This document shows positions 7,934-17,205 of a DNA stretch of 64,000 nucleotides, one piece after another. The notes beneath the pieces were generated by a model. That model was not told the origin of the DNA, made no database searches, and saw only the letters and a program-made list of their open reading frames with translations. How positions within the stretch are numbered: the first letter of the stretch is position 1; each line of letters opens with the position of its first letter. Position numbers and translations under genes: made by a program. The DNA comes from Halopiger aswanensis. GTDB lineage: Archaea > Halobacteriota > Halobacteria > Halobacteriales > Natrialbaceae. The stretch covers positions 310,001-374,000 of the forward strand of contig NZ_RAPO01000002.1 of the NCBI RefSeq assembly GCF_003610195.1. Reading direction: 5' to 3'.

Positions 7934-9286
7934 ATGGAAATCGAAATCGCAACCATTGGCGGCTACGAAGAAGTCGGACGGCAGATGACTGCCGTCCGCG
8001 CCGGCGACGACGTTGTCATCTTCGACATGGGTCTGAACCTCTCGCAGGTTCTGATCCACGACAACGTCGAAACCGAACGGATGCACAGTCTCGATCTGAT
8101 CGATATGGGCGCAATCCCCGACGATCGGATCATGAGCGACCTCGAGGGCGACGTGCAGGCTATCGTGCCCACGCACGGCCACCTCGACCACATCGGCGCC
8201 ATCAGTAAGCTGGCCCACCGATACAACGCACCGATCGTCGCGACGCCGTTTACGATCGAACTCGTCAAACAGCAGATCGAAGGCGAGCAGAAGTTCGGCG
8301 TCGAGAACGACCTGATCAAGATGGAGGCCGGCGAGACGATGTCGATCGGCGACTCCGGCAAGGTCGACCTCGAGTTCGTCAACGTGACCCACTCGATCAT
8401 CGACGCGATCAACCCGGTCCTCCACACGCCCGAGGGCGCGGTCGTCTACGGGCTGGACAAGCGCATGGACCACACGCCGGTTATCGGCGATCCGATCGAC
8501 ATGGAGCGGTTCCGCGAGATCGGTCGCGAGGGCAACGGCGTCCTCTGTTACATCGAGGACTGTACCAACGCGAACAAGAAGGGCCGCACGCCCTCTGAGC
8601 GGGTCGCCCGCGAACACCTCCGGGACGTCCTCTACAGCATCGAGGACTACGACGGCGGCATCGTCGCGACGACCTTCTCCTCGCACATCGCCCGCGTCAA
8701 ATCGCTCGTCGAGTTCGCCGACGACATCGGGCGCCAGCCAGTCCTGCTCGGTCGCTCGATGGAGAAGTACTCCGGCACCGCCGAGCGGCTCGACTTCGTC
8801 GACTTCCCGACCGACCTCGGGATGTTCGGCCACCGGAAGTCCGTCGACCGCACGTTCAAGCGGATCATGAACGAGGGCAAGGAGAACTTCCTGCCGATCG
8901 TCACCGGCCACCAGGGCGAGCCCCGCGCGATGCTCACCCGGATGGCCCGCGGCGAGACGCCCTACGAACTGGACGACGGCGACAAGGTCGTCTTCTCCGC
9001 CCGCGTCATCCCCGAGCCGACCAACGAGGGCCAGCGCTACCAGGCCGAGAAGCTGCTCGGCATGCAGGGCGCCCGCGTCTACGACGACATCCACGTTTCC
9101 GGCCACCTCAATCAAGAGGGCCACTACGAGATGCTCGACGCGCTCCAGCCCCAGAACGTCATCCCGGCCCACCAAGACATGAGCGGGTTCTCGAGCTACG
9201 TCAACCTCTGTGAGAGCGAGGGGTACCAGATGGGTCGTGACCTCCACGTCACGCGCAACGGCAACCTCATCCAGCTCGTGGACTGA
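7934..9286 (+). CDS. rnj: Ribonuclease J (beta-CASP metallo-beta-lactamase RNase)
   Basis: The 450-residue protein is an archaeal RNase J, a zinc-dependent 5-prime to 3-prime exonuclease acting in RNA decay and processing. The first metal motif is complete: HGHLDH (H81, H83, D85, H86), with further ligands in NVTHSI and in the conserved HVSGH motif of the beta-CASP region; the C-terminal PAHQDM segment is also typical. Length and gene neighbourhood (between isopentenyl phosphate kinase and polyprenyl synthase) match other Halobacteria. The start ATG is 44 nt after the end of the folded RNA element, which could be its mRNA leader. Confidence 0.93.
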   Translation: MEIEIATIGGYEEVGRQMTAVRAGDDVVIFDMGLNLSQVLIHDNVETERMHSLDLIDMGAIPDDRIMSDLEGDVQAIVPTHGHLDHIGAISKLAHRYNAPIVATPFTIELVKQQIEGEQKFGVENDLIKMEAGETMSIGDSGKVDLEFVNVTHSIIDAINPVLHTPEGAVVYGLDKRMDHTPVIGDPIDMERFREIGREGNGVLCYIEDCTNANKKGRTPSERVAREHLRDVLYSIEDYDGGIVATTFSSHIARVKSLVEFADDIGRQPVLLGRSMEKYSGTAERLDFVDFPTDLGMFGHRKSVDRTFKRIMNEGKENFLPIVTGHQGEPRAMLTRMARGETPYELDDGDKVVFSARVIPEPTNEGQRYQAEKLLGMQGARVYDDIHVSGHLNQEGHYEMLDALQPQNVIPAHQDMSGFSSYVNLCESEGYQMGRDLHVTRNGNLIQLVD

Positions 9287-9297
9287 TACTACTCGCC

Positions 9298-10383
9298 ATG
9301 ACTACCCCCGAGGCACGAGAGGAGGCGGTACTCGAGGCAGTCCGCAAGCGCCGCGAGCGCGTCAACGACGCGATTCCCGAGGAGTTGCCGATTCAGAAAC
9401 CGGAGCGGCTCTACGAAGCGTCCCGGTACCTGCTTGACGCGGGCGGCAAGCGACTCCGACCGACCGTCCTGCTGACGGCCGGCGAATCGCTGGTCGACGC
9501 CGAGCCGCTGACGACCGATTACCGCGAGTTCCCGACGCTGTACGGTGCCGGCGACGACTCGAGTGCCGCAGCTGCAGGCCCCGATACGATCGACCTCATG
9601 GACGCTGCCGTCAGCGTCGAGGTCATCCAGTCGTTCACGCTGATCCACGACGACATCATGGACGACGACGACCTCCGCCGGGGCGTCCCCGCGGTCCACC
9701 GGGAGTACGACCTCGAGACGGCGATTCTCGCGGGCGATACGCTCTACTCGAAGGCCTTCGAGATCATGCTCGAGACCGGCGCCGCACCCGACCGCGCGGT
9801 CGAGGCGCTTAATATCCTCGCGACGACCTGTACGAAGATCTGTGAAGGCCAGTCGCTGGACGTCACCTTCGAGGAACGCGACGACGTCACGCCCGACGAG
9901 TACCTCGAGATGGTCGAGCAGAAGACGGCCGTGCTCTACGCCGCGTCGGCGTGTCTGCCGGCCGTCCTGCTGGGCGCCGACGACGAGACGATCGATGCGC
10001 TGTACGGCTACGGGCTCGACATCGGCCGCGCGTTCCAGATTCAGGACGACGTGCTGGATCTGACCGTCCCGAGCGAGAAACTCGGCAAGCAGCGCGGCAG
10101 CGACCTCGTCGAGAACAAGCAGACGCTGATCACGGTCCACGCTCGGGAACAGGGCGTCGACGTCGAATCGCTCGTCGATACCGACGACGTCGACGCCGTC
10201 ACCGAGGCCGAGATCGATGACGCCGTCGCCGAACTCGAGGCGGCGGGCTCGATCGGCTACGCCAATGAGATGGCTCGCGACCTGGTCGCCCAGGGGAAAG
10301 AGCGCCTCGAGGTGCTGCCGGACAACGAGGCCCGCGAACTGCTGTTCGACATCGCCGACTACCTGATCGAACGGGGCTACTGA
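9298..10383 (+). CDS. idsA: Polyprenyl diphosphate synthase (geranylgeranyl or farnesylgeranyl type)
   Basis: The 361-residue trans-prenyltransferase condenses isopentenyl diphosphate with allylic diphosphates to make the C20 (or C25) chains of archaeal membrane lipids. The first aspartate-rich motif DDIMD is at residues 118-122 and the second DDVLD at about 249-253; GGKRLRP (about 49-55) is the substrate-binding motif. A roughly 25-residue segment rich in Ala, Ser and Asp (about 70-97) is inserted before the first Asp motif. The gene begins 11 bp after RNase J. Chain length cannot be decided from the sequence here. Confidence 0.9.
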   Translation: MTTPEAREEAVLEAVRKRRERVNDAIPEELPIQKPERLYEASRYLLDAGGKRLRPTVLLTAGESLVDAEPLTTDYREFPTLYGAGDDSSAAAAGPDTIDLMDAAVSVEVIQSFTLIHDDIMDDDDLRRGVPAVHREYDLETAILAGDTLYSKAFEIMLETGAAPDRAVEALNILATTCTKICEGQSLDVTFEERDDVTPDEYLEMVEQKTAVLYAASACLPAVLLGADDETIDALYGYGLDIGRAFQIQDDVLDLTVPSEKLGKQRGSDLVENKQTLITVHAREQGVDVESLVDTDDVDAVTEAEIDDAVAELEAAGSIGYANEMARDLVAQGKERLEVLPDNEARELLFDIADYLIERGY

Positions 10384-10444
10384 GCCGCGTTTCGGTCCCG
10401 ACTTTTCGTTTCGTCGCTCGAGCGACCGCGAGCGACGCGTGTCG

Positions 10445-10930
10445 TCAGCCCGCGGCGTAGATTGCGTAGTTGAGGACGGCCGCGAACGAGACCCAGGCGA
10501 GATAGGGAACAAGTAACGCGGCCGCGAGCCGGTCGACGCGGTCGAACGCGACGATCGTGCCCACGATCGAGAGCCAGAGGGCGCCGATCACGACGAGCCC
10601 GAGATCGGGCCGCTGCAACCCGAAGAAGACCGGCGTCCACGCGAGGTTCAGCGCGAACTGCACCGCGAACGCGGCGAGCGCGATTCTGACCGGGCGTCGG
10701 TGCGTTCCCCGGCGATAGACGAGCGCGAGTGCGATCCCCAGTAACGTAAACAGCAGCGTCCAGACGATCGGAAAGGCGATTTCCGGCGGGAAGAACCACG
10801 GCCGGTCGATCCAACTCGTGTCGGAGCCGACGACGAACGACGGCGACGCTCCCAACAGATTGACGCCGAGGATCGCCGCGAGCGCGACCAGGAGATCGCG
10901 TCGCTCGAGGCGGCGGAGGCGGGCGTACAT
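10445..10930 (-). CDS. tspO: TspO/MBR family membrane protein
   Basis: The 161-residue product has five predicted membrane helices and the Trp/Pro-rich motifs of the TspO family: RPWFFPPEIAFPIVWT in the first loop and helix 2, NLAWTPVFF in helix 3 and a Trp near the last helix (AWVSFAAVLNYAIY). TspO proteins bind porphyrins and other tetrapyrroles; the role in Halobacteria is not settled. ATG at 10930 is chosen because the family begins about 15 residues before helix 1 and an AATTACT box lies about 27 nt upstream; the frame stays open to 11041. It is convergent with the polyprenyl synthase gene. Confidence 0.88.
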   Translation of the reverse strand: MYARLRRLERRDLLVALAAILGVNLLGASPSFVVGSDTSWIDRPWFFPPEIAFPIVWTLLFTLLGIALALVYRRGTHRRPVRIALAAFAVQFALNLAWTPVFFGLQRPDLGLVVIGALWLSIVGTIVAFDRVDRLAAALLVPYLAWVSFAAVLNYAIYAAG

Positions 10931-10991
10931 AGGTGTCCCTCCGCCGGGAAGACAGGTAGTAATTGCCCCCGCGGGACAACGCCGCGAGCGC

Positions 10992-11740
10992 TCAGACGAG
11001 CAGCGAACCCGCCAGCCCGACCAGCGCGACGCCGAGCGCAAACTTCAGTCGGTCGGCGTCGATGCGGTGGGCGAGCCACCAGCCGAGCGCGACGCCGCCG
11101 AGGTACGCGACCGTGATCGGAACGAACAGGCCGAGGCCGACCGCGTCGCGGAGCAGGTAGCTGAGCGACGTAAACAGCGCGGTGAAGACGACGACGATCT
11201 GGGTGACCGCGATCGTCACGAGCATCGGCACGCCGACCAGCACGAGCGCCGGGGCCGACAGCGCCGCGCCGCCGATCCCCAGCAGGCCGCCGAAGGCGCC
11301 GATCACGAGCCCGATGGCGGCGAACGCGGCGAGATCCGTCCGCGTCCGAGTTCGACGCGCGGCTCGAGACCGCGATACTCCCGATAGATGATATTGCCGC
11401 CGACCGACGCCAGCAACGCGGCGAGGACGATGCCGTACGCCGTCCGCGAAAGGGCGGCGTTGGCCTGCACGCCGACCCACGTGCCGACGGCGGCCGCCGC
11501 GCTGACCGCGCCCGCGATCGGCCAGTCGATCTCGCCCGAGCGGGCGTAGACGAAAGTCCCGAAGATCGCCCCGACGGTGAAGATCGCGCTCGAGGTGCCC
11601 GCGACTTCCGCGCTCGAGAGCGACGTCAGCAGGTAGAGGCCGGTGACGATGAGGATGCCGCCGGGCCCGATCGTCGCGACGATCACCCCGCCGAGGAAAG
11701 CCAGTAGGAGGAGGGCGACCAGCGTTTCGGTGGCGACCAC
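10992..11740 (-). pseudogene. TauE/SafE-family sulfite exporter, interrupted by a frameshift
   Basis: The two halves of a TauE/SafE transporter lie in different frames. From GTG 11740 the first frame encodes helices with LGGVIVATIGPGGILIVTG, the N-terminal repeat, and runs to a stop after SPPSGS at 11303. The C-terminal repeat (IGAFGGLLGIGGAAL, then four helices and LAGSLLV) is in another frame ending at 10992. The frames join at about 11335-11355: inserting one base after the minus-strand word GAACTCGG would restore a continuous protein of about 249 residues, the family's normal size. The break is a pseudogene mutation, a programmed event or a sequencing error; the intact reading of both halves suggests it is recent. 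Confidence 0.8.
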
Positions 11741-12095
11741 GAATCAACTCTCGGCCGGAGGTAGTCGATCCGGTCGGTTAGCTACTTCCCTTGCGGCGTC
11801 CGAATTCGACGATCCGTCGCGGGGTCTCGGAGCGCCGCACCGCCGACACGGCCCCGCGGCATCGTCGTCTCGAGCGTGACGCACGGGTTGAATCTTCCGG
11901 GCGCAATCACTTCTCCGGCCGTAGCCTCGCTACACTTGTCTTGCTATCAACTATGGTTGGTCACCCACTCGAAATACCCCCTTCCCTGACACGAGCGCGA
12001 TCCCCGATCGACGCGCAACGGTTCGATATTCCCTGGTCGTCGATCAGCGTCCGTCACCTCCTGCGAATCGATCGCTCCGACGCGAGGGCAGACGA
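11741..12095. other. 355-bp intergenic region
   Basis: This stretch separates the broken TauE/SafE gene from the Nramp-like transporter. Short frames here have no family resemblance. A weakly AT-rich patch around 11936-11956 (TTGTCTTGCTATCAACTATGG) may hold promoter elements for the plus-strand gene, but no clear TATA box at the expected distance from 12096 was found. Confidence 0.4.
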
Positions 12096-13358
12096 ATGAG
12101 CATCCGCAACCTCTCCCCGGTCGACTACGTCGCCGGACAGGTACAGCAGTACGGACTGGCGTTCGTCATGGTCGCCAGCTACTTCGGCTCGGGCTCGGTG
12201 TTCATCGCCAGCCAGGCGGGCGTGATGCACGGCTACACGTTGCTGTGGGCCGTCGTCGGCGCCGCCCTGCTGGGCTTTATGGCTCAGGACATGAGCGCCC
12301 GCCTCGGCATCCACGGTGAGCCGCTGATGATATTCGTTCGGGAGAAACTCGGTCGTCCGCTGGCGACGGCGATCGCACTCTTCCTCTCCGTCGGCTGCGT
12401 GGCGTGGACGCTCGGGCTGGTCGCGGCCGTCGGCGCCGGGGTCTCGTTCCTCACCGGCGGCGCGATCCCGTGGCAACCGATCGCCGTCGCGACGACGTTC
12501 GTGGCGATCGGCGTCGGCCTGCTGGCCTACGACACCGTCGAGAACGCCATGATCGCGATGATGCTCTCGCTGATGGTCGTCTACGTGATCGTCGCGCTCC
12601 CCAGCGGTGCGGACCCCGGCGCGGTCGCAGTCGGGTTCGTTCCGACGGCGGACACCTTCGGCGCGCTGGCGATGGCCGCCGGCCTGCTCGGTACGACCGC
12701 GCTCTGGCCCAACTTCTTCCTCGAGTCGATCCTCGTCCACCAGAAGGGGTGGACCGACGAGAGCGACCTGCCCGAGGCGCGGACGGATCTGGCGGTCGGC
12801 TACGCCGTCGGCGGGCTGACGACCGTCGCCATCCTGATCGCCGCGGCCGCGTTGCTCCGTCCGATGGGCTTTACGGAACTCGAGACGTTCATGACGCCCG
12901 GCGAGGCCTTGGTCGAAGTGCTCGGCGTGTGGGCGATGGTGCTTTTCATCGGCGGCGTGATCGCCGCGGCGTTCAACAGCATCATCCCGATCATGTGGGC
13001 GCCGGCCTACATGATCCCGCAGGCCGCCGGCTACGACGTTCGGCAGGGCGACCGGCTGTTCAAGCTCGTCTTCGCCGGACTGACCGGGGTCGGTATCTTC
13101 TCGCCGGTGATCAGCTGGGCGCTCGACCTCTCGGTCGTCGACATGGTGATCCTGTTCCCGATGTACAACGGGATCTTCGGGCTGCCGCTTGCGGCCGCGC
13201 TTTTGTTCTGGGCGGTCAACGACCGCGAGACCATGGGCGAGTACCGGAACTCGCGCAAGCTCAACGTCGTCAACGCCGCGCTGGTGCTGCTGGCGATCGT
13301 GCTGGCCGCGCTGTCCGTCCGGGACTTCCTGGCCCTGCTCACCGGCGGCGGCTTCTGA
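12096..13358 (+). CDS. Nramp-fold transporter lacking the canonical metal ligands
   Basis: The 420-residue protein has about 11 hydrophobic helices in Nramp arrangement. Helix 1 reads YFGSGSVFIASQAG where Nramp metal transporters have a DPGN motif followed by a similar ATDLQAG, and helix 6 reads TALWPNFFLESILV where they have VMPHNLYLHSSLV. The Asp, Asn and Met that bind transition metal ions are therefore replaced by Gly, Ser and Trp/Pro. The fold assignment rests on these two aligned segments plus the helix pattern. Family members without the Met site are known to move other ions or no metal, so the substrate is open. No partner genes are adjacent; GltX follows 107 bp later. Confidence 0.75.
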   Translation: MSIRNLSPVDYVAGQVQQYGLAFVMVASYFGSGSVFIASQAGVMHGYTLLWAVVGAALLGFMAQDMSARLGIHGEPLMIFVREKLGRPLATAIALFLSVGCVAWTLGLVAAVGAGVSFLTGGAIPWQPIAVATTFVAIGVGLLAYDTVENAMIAMMLSLMVVYVIVALPSGADPGAVAVGFVPTADTFGALAMAAGLLGTTALWPNFFLESILVHQKGWTDESDLPEARTDLAVGYAVGGLTTVAILIAAAALLRPMGFTELETFMTPGEALVEVLGVWAMVLFIGGVIAAAFNSIIPIMWAPAYMIPQAAGYDVRQGDRLFKLVFAGLTGVGIFSPVISWALDLSVVDMVILFPMYNGIFGLPLAAALLFWAVNDRETMGEYRNSRKLNVVNAALVLLAIVLAALSVRDFLALLTGGGF

Positions 13359-13464
13359 GGGGCCGACGCCGCTCGCCGGTCGGCGCACGGTCGGGGCTCG
13401 GTCACGGCTCGCTCGAGGCGCGAATCCGCGGGGGTTTTGGTCCGGGCACGAATACCGCTGGGTA

Positions 13465-15192
13465 ATGAACGACGACTTGCGCGAACGCGTCGAGCGCGAG
13501 GCCGAAAAGCACGCGCTGTTGAACGCCGTCAAACACGAGAGCGACGCCGACGTCGGCGCCATCATGGGGCCGCTGATGGGCGACAATCCCGATTTCCGCC
13601 CGCACGGCGACGAGATCCCCGGCGTTATCGGCGGCGTCGTCGGCCGGGTCAACGACCTCGAGTACGAGGAGAAACGCGAGCGCCTCGAGGAACTCGCCCC
13701 CGAGGAACTCGCGGAAATCGAGGCCGAGGAGGAAGAAGACGAACACGCCCTTCCCGACCTGCCCAACGCCGACGAGTACGACGAGGTCCGGATGCGCGTC
13801 GCGCCGAACCCCAACGGCCCGTGGCACGTCGGCCACGCCCGGATGCCCGCCGTCATCGGCACCTACAAGGAGCGCTACGATGGCTGGTTCTGCGTCCGGT
13901 TCGACGACACCGATCCCGAGACCAAGCGGCCGGATCTCGACGCCTACGACGCCATCCTCGAGGACCTCGAGTACCTCGGGTTCGAGCCCGACGACGTCTA
14001 CCGGGCCAGCGACCGCCTCGAGACCTACTACGACCACGCGCGGGAACTGATCGAGTTGGACGGCGCGTACACCTGCTCCTGTTCGGGCGAGGAGTTCTCC
14101 GAGCTGAAAAACAGCGGCGAGGCCTGCCCGCACCGCGACAAGGACGCCGAAACCGTGCTCGAGGAGTTCGAGGCGATGGTCGACGGCGAGTACGAGAGCG
14201 GCGAGATGGTGCTTCGGGTGAAGACGGACATCGAGCACAAGAACCCCGCGCTGCGCGACTGGGTCGCCTTCCGGATGATCGACACGCCTCACCCGCGCGA
14301 GGAAGCCAGCGAGTACCGCTGCTGGCCGATGCTGGACTTCCAGTCGGGCATCGACGACCACCTGATCGGGATCACCCACATCATCCGCGGGATCGACCTG
14401 CAGGACTCCGCGAAGCGCCAGCAGTTCGTCTACGATTACTTCGGCTGGGAGTACCCCGAAGTCGTCCACTGGGGCCACGTCCAACTCGACGCTTACGACG
14501 TGAAGATGAGCACCTCGACCATCTCCGAACTAATCGAGGACGGTGAACTCGACGGCTGGGACGACCCGCGCGCTCCCACCATCAAGAGCCTGCGACGGCG
14601 GGGCATCCGCGGCGAGGCCATCGTCGACGCGATGGTCGACCTCGGCACTTCGACCAGCGACGTCGACCTCGCGATGAGTTCGATCTACGCCAACAACCGC
14701 GACCTGATCGACGACGAGACCGACCGCCGGTTCCTCGTCCGCGAGGGCAACCAGGTGCCGCTGGCCGGCGACCCGCCCGCCGAGGCCAACCCGCCGCTGC
14801 ACCCCGACCACGAGGACCGCGGCGTCCGCGAGATTCCCGTCGGCGACTCCGTCCTCCTCGAGCCCGACGATCTGCCGGCCGAGGACGCCGAGGACAGCCG
14901 CGTCTGGCTGAAGGGCCTGGGCGGATTCCGGTTCGACGACGGCGTCCTCGAGTACACCGACGACGATATCGACGTCGTCCGCGAGGAGGGTGTCGACGTG
15001 ATCCACTGGGTGCCGGCCGAGGAGAGCGTCCCCGTCCGTATGCGTACGATGGACGGCGACGTCCGCGGGCGCGCCGAACCCGCCGTCGGCGACCTCGCAG
15101 CCGACGAGATGGTCCAGTTCGAACGCGTCGGCTTCGTCCGGATCGACCGGCAGGACGACGACGAAACCGTCGTCTACTACGCTCACGCGTAA
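13465..15192 (+). CDS. gltX: Glutamyl-tRNA synthetase (archaeal type)
   Basis: The 575-residue class I synthetase charges tRNA-Glu and, in Archaea without GlnRS, also tRNA-Gln for later amidation by GatDE. The HIGH-like motif is HVGH (residues 121-124, in PNPNGPWHVGHARM) and the KMSKS-like motif is KMSTS (about residue 347). An acidic N-terminal domain of about 100 residues precedes the catalytic core, as in archaeal and eukaryotic enzymes, and a beta-barrel anticodon-binding region fills the C-terminus. ATG 13465 is preferred over earlier in-frame codons because upstream residues are Arg-rich and unlike haloarchaeal proteins. Confidence 0.95.
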   Translation: MNDDLRERVEREAEKHALLNAVKHESDADVGAIMGPLMGDNPDFRPHGDEIPGVIGGVVGRVNDLEYEEKRERLEELAPEELAEIEAEEEEDEHALPDLPNADEYDEVRMRVAPNPNGPWHVGHARMPAVIGTYKERYDGWFCVRFDDTDPETKRPDLDAYDAILEDLEYLGFEPDDVYRASDRLETYYDHARELIELDGAYTCSCSGEEFSELKNSGEACPHRDKDAETVLEEFEAMVDGEYESGEMVLRVKTDIEHKNPALRDWVAFRMIDTPHPREEASEYRCWPMLDFQSGIDDHLIGITHIIRGIDLQDSAKRQQFVYDYFGWEYPEVVHWGHVQLDAYDVKMSTSTISELIEDGELDGWDDPRAPTIKSLRRRGIRGEAIVDAMVDLGTSTSDVDLAMSSIYANNRDLIDDETDRRFLVREGNQVPLAGDPPAEANPPLHPDHEDRGVREIPVGDSVLLEPDDLPAEDAEDSRVWLKGLGGFRFDDGVLEYTDDDIDVVREEGVDVIHWVPAEESVPVRMRTMDGDVRGRAEPAVGDLAADEMVQFERVGFVRIDRQDDDETVVYYAHA

Positions 15193-15324
15193 GCTCGACG
15201 GTCGGTTCGTCCGTCGTCGTCCGAAAAAGCGAACTGAAGTTGAATCGAGACGGCTGCCGATCAGATCCGACTATCCGCGTCGGAACCGACGCGGTACAAT
15301 CGCTAAACTGGATCGTCGGGGATT

Positions 15325-16053
15325 CTACGTGTCGGACTCGTTGTCGTCGGATTCGTTGTCGGCTGACTCGTTATTATCGGATTCGTTGCCCGCCATCTCG
15401 TCGGATTCGTTCCCGTCCGACTCGTTGCCGTCCATCTCGCCGCCACCGCCGTCGCCGCTCTCGAGTTCGATATCGCCGACCATCGTGGAGGAGTGGGGCT
15501 CGCAGACGTACTGGGCCATCTCGTCGGTGACCTCGTCGATCTCGAGGGTTGCACTCTCGCCTTCCTCGCTCACCATGTCGGTCTCGTAATCGTCGACGGT
15601 CTCCTCGCTGTCGTCCCAGATGACGAGGTTGTGCTGGGCGCCGTCGGCGTTTTCGAACGTGATGTCGTAGGATTCGCCCTCCGTGAGGGTCAGCGTTGGG
15701 TTCTCCTCGTCCGCAATAGCTTCGGGTTCGACGCCGGTCCAGGCCTGAGTCGACCCCTCGAGCATGATCTCCGTGCCGGGTTCGATGGCCTCGCCGGAGC
15801 CGCCGTCTTCGGCTGATTCGTTGTCGGTTTCGTTGTCCTCAGTTTCGTTCTCCTCCTCGTCTCCCGATTCGGTTTCCGTCTCCGTCTCGTTACCGCCGGT
15901 CTCGGTTTCGTCGGTCGTCGCGTTCTCCTCTTCGTCTCCCGATTCGTTTCCTTCGCCACCGGGGCCACCACAGCCCGCAAGCGCCGTCGTGACGCCGGCA
16001 ACACCGGTGATCTTGAGCACTGTACGACGAGTGATCGGGTCAGCGTCTTTCAC
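15325..16053 (-). CDS. Halocyanin-like blue copper lipoprotein with Asn-Glu-Ser rich tails
   Basis: The 242-residue secreted protein has a twin-arginine signal (TRRTVLKITG) and lipobox LAGC with the lipidated Cys at residue 28, then an acidic Thr/Glu/Asn linker and a cupredoxin domain. The type-1 copper ligands are all visible: His in GAQHNLVIW, then Cys, His and Met in VCEPHSSTM. It probably carries electrons on the outer membrane face. The last about 35 residues repeat NESD-like units; NES is an N-glycosylation sequon. GTG 16053 is the likely start because TTTAATAA (16077-16084 on the plus strand) is 28 nt upstream; an in-frame ATG at 16101 lies beyond that TATA box. Confidence 0.88.
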   Translation of the reverse strand: MKDADPITRRTVLKITGVAGVTTALAGCGGPGGEGNESGDEEENATTDETETGGNETETETESGDEEENETEDNETDNESAEDGGSGEAIEPGTEIMLEGSTQAWTGVEPEAIADEENPTLTLTEGESYDITFENADGAQHNLVIWDDSEETVDDYETDMVSEEGESATLEIDEVTDEMAQYVCEPHSSTMVGDIELESGDGGGGEMDGNESDGNESDEMAGNESDNNESADNESDDNESDT

Positions 16054-16076
16054 GTTCGACCGAACACGACAGAGCG

Positions 16077-16084
16077 TTATTAAA
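16077..16084 (-). promoter_or_regulatory. TATA box of the halocyanin-like gene
   Basis: TTTAATAA on the minus strand is centred 28 nt before the GTG at 16053, giving a leaderless transcript. This decides between the GTG and the upstream ATG at 16101. Confidence 0.65.
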
Positions 16085-16221
16085 CCACATTTATGGAACA
16101 TGTGACCTTCTGAGAGGTCAATATCACAGAATATTGGATTAGAGTTAAAATATTAGCGAAATAAGTAACTCACGTCGAGTCGACGGTAACTCGAAACCGA
16201 CTCACTCGAGCGACGAACTGT

Positions 16222-17118
16222 TCACGACGATGACTCGAGCGATACCGTTCCCGTCGTCTCGCGAGCGAACCGAACCTCGACGGTTGCTGTCGCGGGTTCG
16301 TAGCCGGGCGCGTCGACGGTGACGACGTGGCGGCCGTGCTCGAGTTCGAGTTCGAACGTGCCGTCGTCGGCCGTTCGGACGTACGATCCGTCCGCGCGGA
16401 CGGTCGCGTCCACGATGGGTCCCCCGTCGTCGACGACGGTGCCAGTGAACCGGCCGAAATCCGGCAATTCGCGGGGTTCGCCCGCCGAATCGGCTTCGCG
16501 GAGTTCGACGATCGCGACCTCGGTCTCGTCGGCCGCGACGTACGCCTTCCCGTAGCCGTCGTCGTAACCCTCCGCGTTCGTAACACGAACCTCCCACCAG
16601 CCCTCGGCGACGGCGAAGCCAGCGTTCCAGCGCTCGCCGTCCGGGACCGAGCCCCGCGGTGCCGTCAGCCCGTAGCGGGTGTCGCCGTAGATCGTCACGT
16701 CGCACGGAATCGTCGGCCCGCCGCCGACCTCGGTCGCGAAGACCTCGAGTTCGCCCTCGCCGGGCCCCCACGCGCGCTCGAGCGAGACGTTCTCCCTCGT
16801 CGGGCCGTCCGCGGCGACGTCGACGACCCTCGTCGCGTCCCGGTAGCCGTCGGCCGTCACCGTCCGGTAGTAGGTTCCGGGCTCGAGATCGATCCCGTAG
16901 TCGCCGTCCTCGTCGGTGGTTACAGTGTGTGCGTCGATTCCGCCCGCGAGCGTCACCGTCGCGTCGGCGACCGGAACGCCGAAGTCCGTGACCGTTCCCT
17001 CGATCCGTCCTGCGGTCGCTTCATCGACTGTCACGGCTCCGACGACACTCGAGCCGGCGAGCAGACTCGTTCCGACGATCCCCGCCTGCCGGAGCAGCGT
17101 TCGGCGATTCGCGCTCAT
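16222..17118 (-). CDS. Secreted protein with carboxypeptidase-regulatory-like beta-sandwich repeats
   Basis: The 298-residue product starts with a Tat-like signal (NRRTLLRQAG followed by a hydrophobic stretch ending near VVGA). Two copies of the CarboxypepD_reg-like fold follow: GRIEGTVTDFGVPVADATVTL at about residues 37-57 and GRFTGTVVDDGGPIVDATVRA at about 215-235, each continuing with GTY/GRH...VTVDAPGY strands. Such domains are usually adhesive or structural on the cell surface. The middle third (about 110-200) has no motif I recognise. The start at 17118 puts the twin arginine at residues 5-6. Function is unknown beyond export. Confidence 0.75.
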   Translation of the reverse strand: MSANRRTLLRQAGIVGTSLLAGSSVVGAVTVDEATAGRIEGTVTDFGVPVADATVTLAGGIDAHTVTTDEDGDYGIDLEPGTYYRTVTADGYRDATRVVDVAADGPTRENVSLERAWGPGEGELEVFATEVGGGPTIPCDVTIYGDTRYGLTAPRGSVPDGERWNAGFAVAEGWWEVRVTNAEGYDDGYGKAYVAADETEVAIVELREADSAGEPRELPDFGRFTGTVVDDGGPIVDATVRADGSYVRTADDGTFELELEHGRHVVTVDAPGYEPATATVEVRFARETTGTVSLESSS

Positions 17119-17205
17119 TGCTGTCCGCAGGGATCCCACAGTCGAGCATATGTCTTCCGTATTCGGCCTCGAGAGGAGCTGTGTTCAGGAAAATACGAAT
17201 GTGCG

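Noticed and set aside
10992-11160. Separate small gene for the TauE/SafE C-terminal half
   Set aside because: The sequence continues the same transporter after a frameshift and has no independent start with promoter.
15325-15430. CRISPR array in the GTCGGATTCGTT-like repeats
   Set aside because: The units are only 6-12 bp, have no spacers and are in-frame codons for NESD in the halocyanin-like protein.
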